A stretch of 64,000 nucleotides of DNA, from contig JABABD010000016.1 in assembly GCA_014238425.1 (NCBI GenBank), positions 186,001 through 250,000 of the forward strand, read 5' to 3'. Positions 60,766 to 64,000 of this stretch are shown here, one piece after another. The notes under the pieces are model-generated. The model searched no databases. It was not told the DNA's origin and saw only the letters and a program-made list of their open reading frames with translations. A program made the position numbers and the translations under genes. The first letter of the stretch is position 1; every line of letters begins with the position of its first letter. Source of the stretch: Flavobacteriaceae bacterium. GTDB taxonomy: Bacteria > Bacteroidota > Bacteroidia > Flavobacteriales > Flavobacteriaceae.

Positions 60766-61218
60766 ATGACCACATTAAAAGCAGGAGATAAAGCACCAGA
60801 ATTCAATTCGGTAGATCAGGAAGGTAATGCTATAAGTTTGACTGATTATAAAGGAAAGAAACTTGTAGTTTTCTTCTATCCTAAAGCAAATACTCCAACA
60901 TGCACAGTTGAAGCTTGTAATTTAGGAGATAATTACACAACATTACAAGATGCTGGATATGAAATATTGGGTGTAAGTGCCGATTCTCAAAAACGTCAGC
61001 AGAATTTCAAGAACAAATTTAGTTTTCCATATCCATTGTTAGCAGACGTAGATAAGTCAGTTATTGAGGCCTTTGGAGTTTGGGGCCCAAAGAAATTTAT
61101 GGGTAGAGAGTTTGATGGAATTCATCGTGTAACTTTTGTGATTGATGAAAACGGTATTATTGAAAAAGTGATAGATAAAGTGAAAGCTAAAATTCATTCT
61201 GAACAAATACTAGAATAA
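60766..61218 (+). CDS. bcp: Thioredoxin-dependent thiol peroxidase (Bcp, atypical 2-Cys peroxiredoxin)
   Basis: 150 aa. Reduces hydrogen peroxide and organic hydroperoxides with thioredoxin. The peroxidatic C46 is in TPTCTVEAC and the resolving C51 lies five residues later, the alpha-helical Bcp arrangement. VVFFYPKANTPTC and FGVWGPKKFMGREFDGIHRVTFVID are family segments. It is divergent from nth across 36 bases, so oxidative-damage repair and peroxide removal share a control region. Confidence 0.95.
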   Translation: MTTLKAGDKAPEFNSVDQEGNAISLTDYKGKKLVVFFYPKANTPTCTVEACNLGDNYTTLQDAGYEILGVSADSQKRQQNFKNKFSFPYPLLADVDKSVIEAFGVWGPKKFMGREFDGIHRVTFVIDENGIIEKVIDKVKAKIHSEQILE

Positions 61219-61242
61219 AAAAATAGTCGTTTGACTCCTTTT

Positions 61243-62694
61243 TTATCCTTTTTCAATGACTTCCTCAGTTTCACAGCCAAAGAGGCTTTGCTCTTTTATA
61301 AGTTGGGCAACACCTTCAGGAAGCATTGGTTCCCATCCAGCTTTACCATCATTAATCATTTTAAGAACCGTTCTTGAGAAAATGGATAACGTTTTTGTAT
61401 CGTAGTCATCAATATCTACAACTTTTCCATTGTATTTAAAGAACTTGTATAACTCTTTCATTCTTGGGTGTACTTTCAAGTTTTCACTATTGGTAATGGT
61501 ACCGTCTTCATTTTTCTGAGGATATAAGTAAACTCTTAAATCCTTGAAGAATAATTTACCAAAGGCTTCAAGAATCCCACCGCTAAGATGACGATAGTAT
61601 TTCTCATCAAAGATATCTACCAAGTTATTTACACCCATTGAGAGACCCATTCTGTTTTTGGAGTATTGAGAGAAATATTCTACTAACTTATAATATTCCT
61701 TAAAATTTGATATCATTACTGTTTGACCTATTGAACACAATAATCGGGCTCTGTCCATAAAATCTTGTTCATCTATTTCTCCTTCAGCTCTTAAATTTGA
61801 CAAGGTGATTTCAAAAATCACCTGCGTATTTTCAGGTTTAACTCGATTCTCCTTTAGGAACATGTTATATGCTTTTTCATACATGTCCATATTTACCTTA
61901 GTAACGGGTCTAAAACTTCCACGCAATGTCAAAATATTCTTTTTGTAAAGGACTCTAGCTGGTAAGACATTGTTTCCGTCTGGAGCAAACATCACAGCTT
62001 CTGTCATACCATTTTTAACGAGTTGCAAACTCATCAAACGATTATCGACATCTTTAAAAAGTGGACCAGAAAAATTTATAGTATCAATTTCTACTTGATC
62101 TTTGTGTAAGTGATCGTATAGATAGCGTAATAATTTTCTTGGTTGATTGTATTTGTAAAAAGCGCCATAAACAAGATTAGTACCTAATATCCCTAAAGTC
62201 TCTTGCTGTAGTTTAGCATCATTTTCTCTAAAGCGAATATGCAGAACTATTTCATTATAATCTTGATTTGGTTCAATTTGATAGCGAATGCCTACCCAGC
62301 CATGACCTTTATATTTTTTTGCAAAATCGATGGTCGCTACTGTATTGGCAAAAGTAAAAAAGACTTTGCTAGGATGTTTTTCCCTAGAAATACGATCCTC
62401 TATCAGTTTAGTTTCATGAAACAGCATTTTTTTAAGGCGTGCTTCTGTGACGTAACGTTTATCGTCTTCAATACCATAAACGGCATCACTAAAATCTTTA
62501 TCATAAGCAGACATGGCTTTCGCTATGGTACCTGAAGCTCCGCCAGCTCTAAAGAAATTTCTCACTGTTTCTTGACCTGCACCAATTTCGGCAAAAGTAC
62601 CGTAAATGTTTTCATTTAGATTTATTCTAAGTGCTTTGGTCTTGATGGATGGAATATCATCAAATTCTTTATCTCCCTTTAGGGTAATTTCCAT
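61243..62694 (-). CDS. Conserved cytoplasmic protein of unknown function, 483 aa
   Basis: No signal peptide, membrane helix or recognised catalytic motif. The start (IKTKALRINLNENIYGTFAEIGAGQETVRNFFRAGGASGTIAKAMSAYDKDFSDAVYG) looks like a strongly conserved block and may bind a nucleotide or phosphate. Similar proteins in databases carry unreliable names such as nicotinate-nucleotide adenylyltransferase; no HxGH motif is present here, so that name is not supported. Single gene, convergent with bcp and divergent from the metallo-hydrolase. Confidence 0.75.
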   Translation of the reverse strand: MEITLKGDKEFDDIPSIKTKALRINLNENIYGTFAEIGAGQETVRNFFRAGGASGTIAKAMSAYDKDFSDAVYGIEDDKRYVTEARLKKMLFHETKLIEDRISREKHPSKVFFTFANTVATIDFAKKYKGHGWVGIRYQIEPNQDYNEIVLHIRFRENDAKLQQETLGILGTNLVYGAFYKYNQPRKLLRYLYDHLHKDQVEIDTINFSGPLFKDVDNRLMSLQLVKNGMTEAVMFAPDGNNVLPARVLYKKNILTLRGSFRPVTKVNMDMYEKAYNMFLKENRVKPENTQVIFEITLSNLRAEGEIDEQDFMDRARLLCSIGQTVMISNFKEYYKLVEYFSQYSKNRMGLSMGVNNLVDIFDEKYYRHLSGGILEAFGKLFFKDLRVYLYPQKNEDGTITNSENLKVHPRMKELYKFFKYNGKVVDIDDYDTKTLSIFSRTVLKMINDGKAGWEPMLPEGVAQLIKEQSLFGCETEEVIEKG

Positions 62695-62763
62695 ATCCGT
62701 TATCTGGATTAATTCTTACCTAACAAAGGTATTAAATTAGATATGCAAACAAAAAAATAAGTT

Positions 62764-62771
62764 TACTTTTG
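62764..62771 (+). promoter_or_regulatory. -7 element of the metallo-hydrolase gene
   Basis: TACTTTTG, an exact TAnnTTTG, only 18 bases before the TTG start codon, which supports that start because nothing upstream could be transcribed from it. Confidence 0.45.
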
Positions 62772-62788
62772 TTTTAAAGATTATTGCT

Positions 62789-63553
62789 TTGAGAGTCACA
62801 TTTTTGGGAACAGGAACATCACAAGGAATTCCGGTAATTGGAAGTAATCACCCTGTTTGTTTGAGTGAGAATTCAAAGGATAAAAGATTGCGTGTTTCTA
62901 TATTGATAGAATGGGATGGTATAACATATGTTGTAGACTGTGGCCCTGATTTTAGACAGCAAATGCTTAGTGCAGAATGCAGTCATATTGACGGTATTTT
63001 ATTTACGCATGAACATAGCGATCATGTGGCTGGTCTTGATGATATAAGACCTTTCTTTTTTCGTCAAGGCGATATTCCTATTTATGCCCATAAGCGTGTA
63101 TTAAAAGCTTTGAAGAAGCGCTTTGACTATATTTTTGTTGATGAAGCTAATAAATATCCTGGTGTGCCTAGTGTTCAAGCGATTGAAATAAAAAATAAGC
63201 CTTTCAAAATTAAAGAGTTTGAAGTGATTCCTATTAATGCAGAACACAATAGATTACAAGTGTTTGGATTCAGGTTTAACGAGTTTGCATATCTAACAGA
63301 TGTTAAGACAATTGAAAAAAAAGAGCGAAAAAAATTAGATGGTGTTAAAGTATTAGTTGTTAATGCACTACAACAAAACCCTCATCATTCGCATTTTAAC
63401 CTCAAAGAGGCCCTTGAATTTATACAAGAAATACAACCAAAACGAGCTTATTTAACGCATATCAGTCATCATTTAGGATTTCATGATGATACACAACAAC
63501 GATTACCTAAAAACGTTTATTTAGCTTACGATAACTTACAAATTACTATTTGA
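62789..63553 (+). CDS. Metallo-beta-lactamase-fold hydrolase (PhnP-like)
   Basis: 254 aa. The start codon is TTG: the protein opens RVTFLGTGTSQGIPVIGSNHPVC as expected for the family, and no ATG precedes it. Zn ligands H74, H76, D78 and H79 are in THEHSDHVAG; the third motif is INAEHNR and the last LTHISHHLG. PhnP is a cyclic phosphodiesterase, and related members act on RNA ends or nucleotides; the true substrate here is not known. It is directly followed by the truncated gene at the window edge, two bases on. Confidence 0.9.
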   Translation: MRVTFLGTGTSQGIPVIGSNHPVCLSENSKDKRLRVSILIEWDGITYVVDCGPDFRQQMLSAECSHIDGILFTHEHSDHVAGLDDIRPFFFRQGDIPIYAHKRVLKALKKRFDYIFVDEANKYPGVPSVQAIEIKNKPFKIKEFEVIPINAEHNRLQVFGFRFNEFAYLTDVKTIEKKERKKLDGVKVLVVNALQQNPHHSHFNLKEALEFIQEIQPKRAYLTHISHHLGFHDDTQQRLPKNVYLAYDNLQITI

Positions 63554-63555
63554 CC

Positions 63556-64000
63556 ATGAAGCAAAAGATTTTTATGTATCTCTTTATTTTTTCAATACTT
63601 CTCGTGTTATTTCTATACGTAAATTCTAAAAACATTCTTGAAAATCAAGAAAGTAGAATTGTTAAACTAGAACAGAAAGTAACAATGTATAAAGATTCTA
63701 TAATAACGCTACAAGACGCCAATTATGATCTGTCTTTGTTCAATTTAGAACAAAATGATGATGCTCTTGAATACTTAGAGGATCAAGGCTATGACCCTAC
63801 TACTTTAATCCCCTTGATTCGGGATGAATTATATGGTTTAAATGAGGTTAAAGGCGAGCATCCACTGGTTCCCTATGTCGCATCTGAGGGTAACAAAATG
63901 TTAATTAACACTATAAAATTACTTAACCATAAATGGATTGTCGCTAATTTTTCGGATGGACCGATTTGGGGTGAAATGTTTCTTACATATGAGGTTATAG
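63556..64000 (+). CDS. Membrane-anchored protein with short coiled coil, cut by window end
   Basis: 148 codons before the edge, no stop. The N-terminus has one transmembrane helix (about residues 5-22, IFMYLFIFSILLVLFLYV), then a short coiled coil (NILENQESRIVKLEQKV) and a globular domain that begins near residue 65 (LEYLEDQGYDPTTLIPLIRDELYG) with GNKMLINTIKLLNHKWIVANFSDG. Bacteroidota homologues are annotated as hydrolases, but no catalytic motif is visible in this part. It starts two bases after the metallo-hydrolase gene, so the two are cotranscribed. Confidence 0.7.
   Translation, partial: MKQKIFMYLFIFSILLVLFLYVNSKNILENQESRIVKLEQKVTMYKDSIITLQDANYDLSLFNLEQNDDALEYLEDQGYDPTTLIPLIRDELYGLNEVKGEHPLVPYVASEGNKMLINTIKLLNHKWIVANFSDGPIWGEMFLTYEVI

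Noticed and set aside
1-64000. tRNA, rRNA, prophage, transposase, toxin-antitoxin or restriction genes
   Set aside because: I looked through the intergenic regions and ORFs and found none that could be supported.

Overview
The window is a gene-dense, AT-rich chromosomal segment of a member of the Bacteroidota, almost certainly the Flavobacteriaceae. The evidence is Flavobacteriia-type families (DUF4834, DUF3667, DUF6090, a TonB receptor with an N-terminal carboxypeptidase-regulatory-like domain, a YfhO / GT4 / flippase row), a probable sulfonolipid (capnine) locus, many -7 elements of the form TAnnTTTG, and almost no Shine-Dalgarno sequences except inside the prfB frameshift site. The genus cannot be fixed from the sequence alone. 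I found no tRNA, rRNA, CRISPR array, prophage or intact insertion sequence. No gap between genes exceeds about 300 bases.

Layout. 1-2576: the end of ettA faces a tight row of four tiny one-helix membrane proteins. 2857-12231: a nine-gene plus-strand operon of largely unknown function (coiled-coil protein, small membrane protein, unknown 357-aa protein, a four-helix-bundle gene that looks inserted, an unusual AAA+ ATPase, NudK, unknown 411-aa protein, two membrane proteins). This is the best candidate for an undescribed system. 12241-17260: a RamB-like regulator divergent from aceB-aceA (glyoxylate shunt), with a perfect 14-bp palindrome between them. 17274-22168: histidine degradation (hutG, hutI) with a MarR-GNAT fusion and a transglutaminase-like gene overlapping hutI. 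22231-27678: a Crp-family regulator, fumC, a three-gene deacetylase / formyltransferase / acyltransferase operon, and a 53-aa membrane protein. 27743-32799 (minus): a TonB-type receptor, two ArsC-like proteins (one without its cysteine), a HAD hydrolase and prfB with a programmed +1 frameshift. 32898-38736: a secreted zinc metalloprotease, threonine aldolase and a repeat-rich OmpA protein. 38806-46018: YbaB, an S9 oligopeptidase, then a CysK-like enzyme followed by a serine-palmitoyltransferase-like enzyme that together fit cysteate and capnine synthesis, facing a GNAT-fold gene coupled to an outer-membrane protein. 46125-51814: DUF4834, YfhO, GT4 and flippase. 51824-54006: two paralogous secreted basic proteins, each followed by a terminator hairpin with a conserved loop and compensatory stem changes. 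54175-64000: DUF3667, DUF6090, uvrA, an ECF sigma factor with a 47-aa companion, an endonuclease III lacking the FeS cluster, Bcp, a conserved 483-aa protein, a metallo-beta-lactamase-fold hydrolase and a truncated membrane-anchored protein.

The genes suggest a heterotroph that grows on acetate or fatty acids (glyoxylate shunt), histidine and peptides, and invests heavily in its envelope (sulfonolipid, polysaccharide modification and export, OmpA, TonB receptor). Three kinds of palindromic intergenic repeat and one pair of inverted heptamer-repeat blocks mark places where the chromosome has been rearranged.
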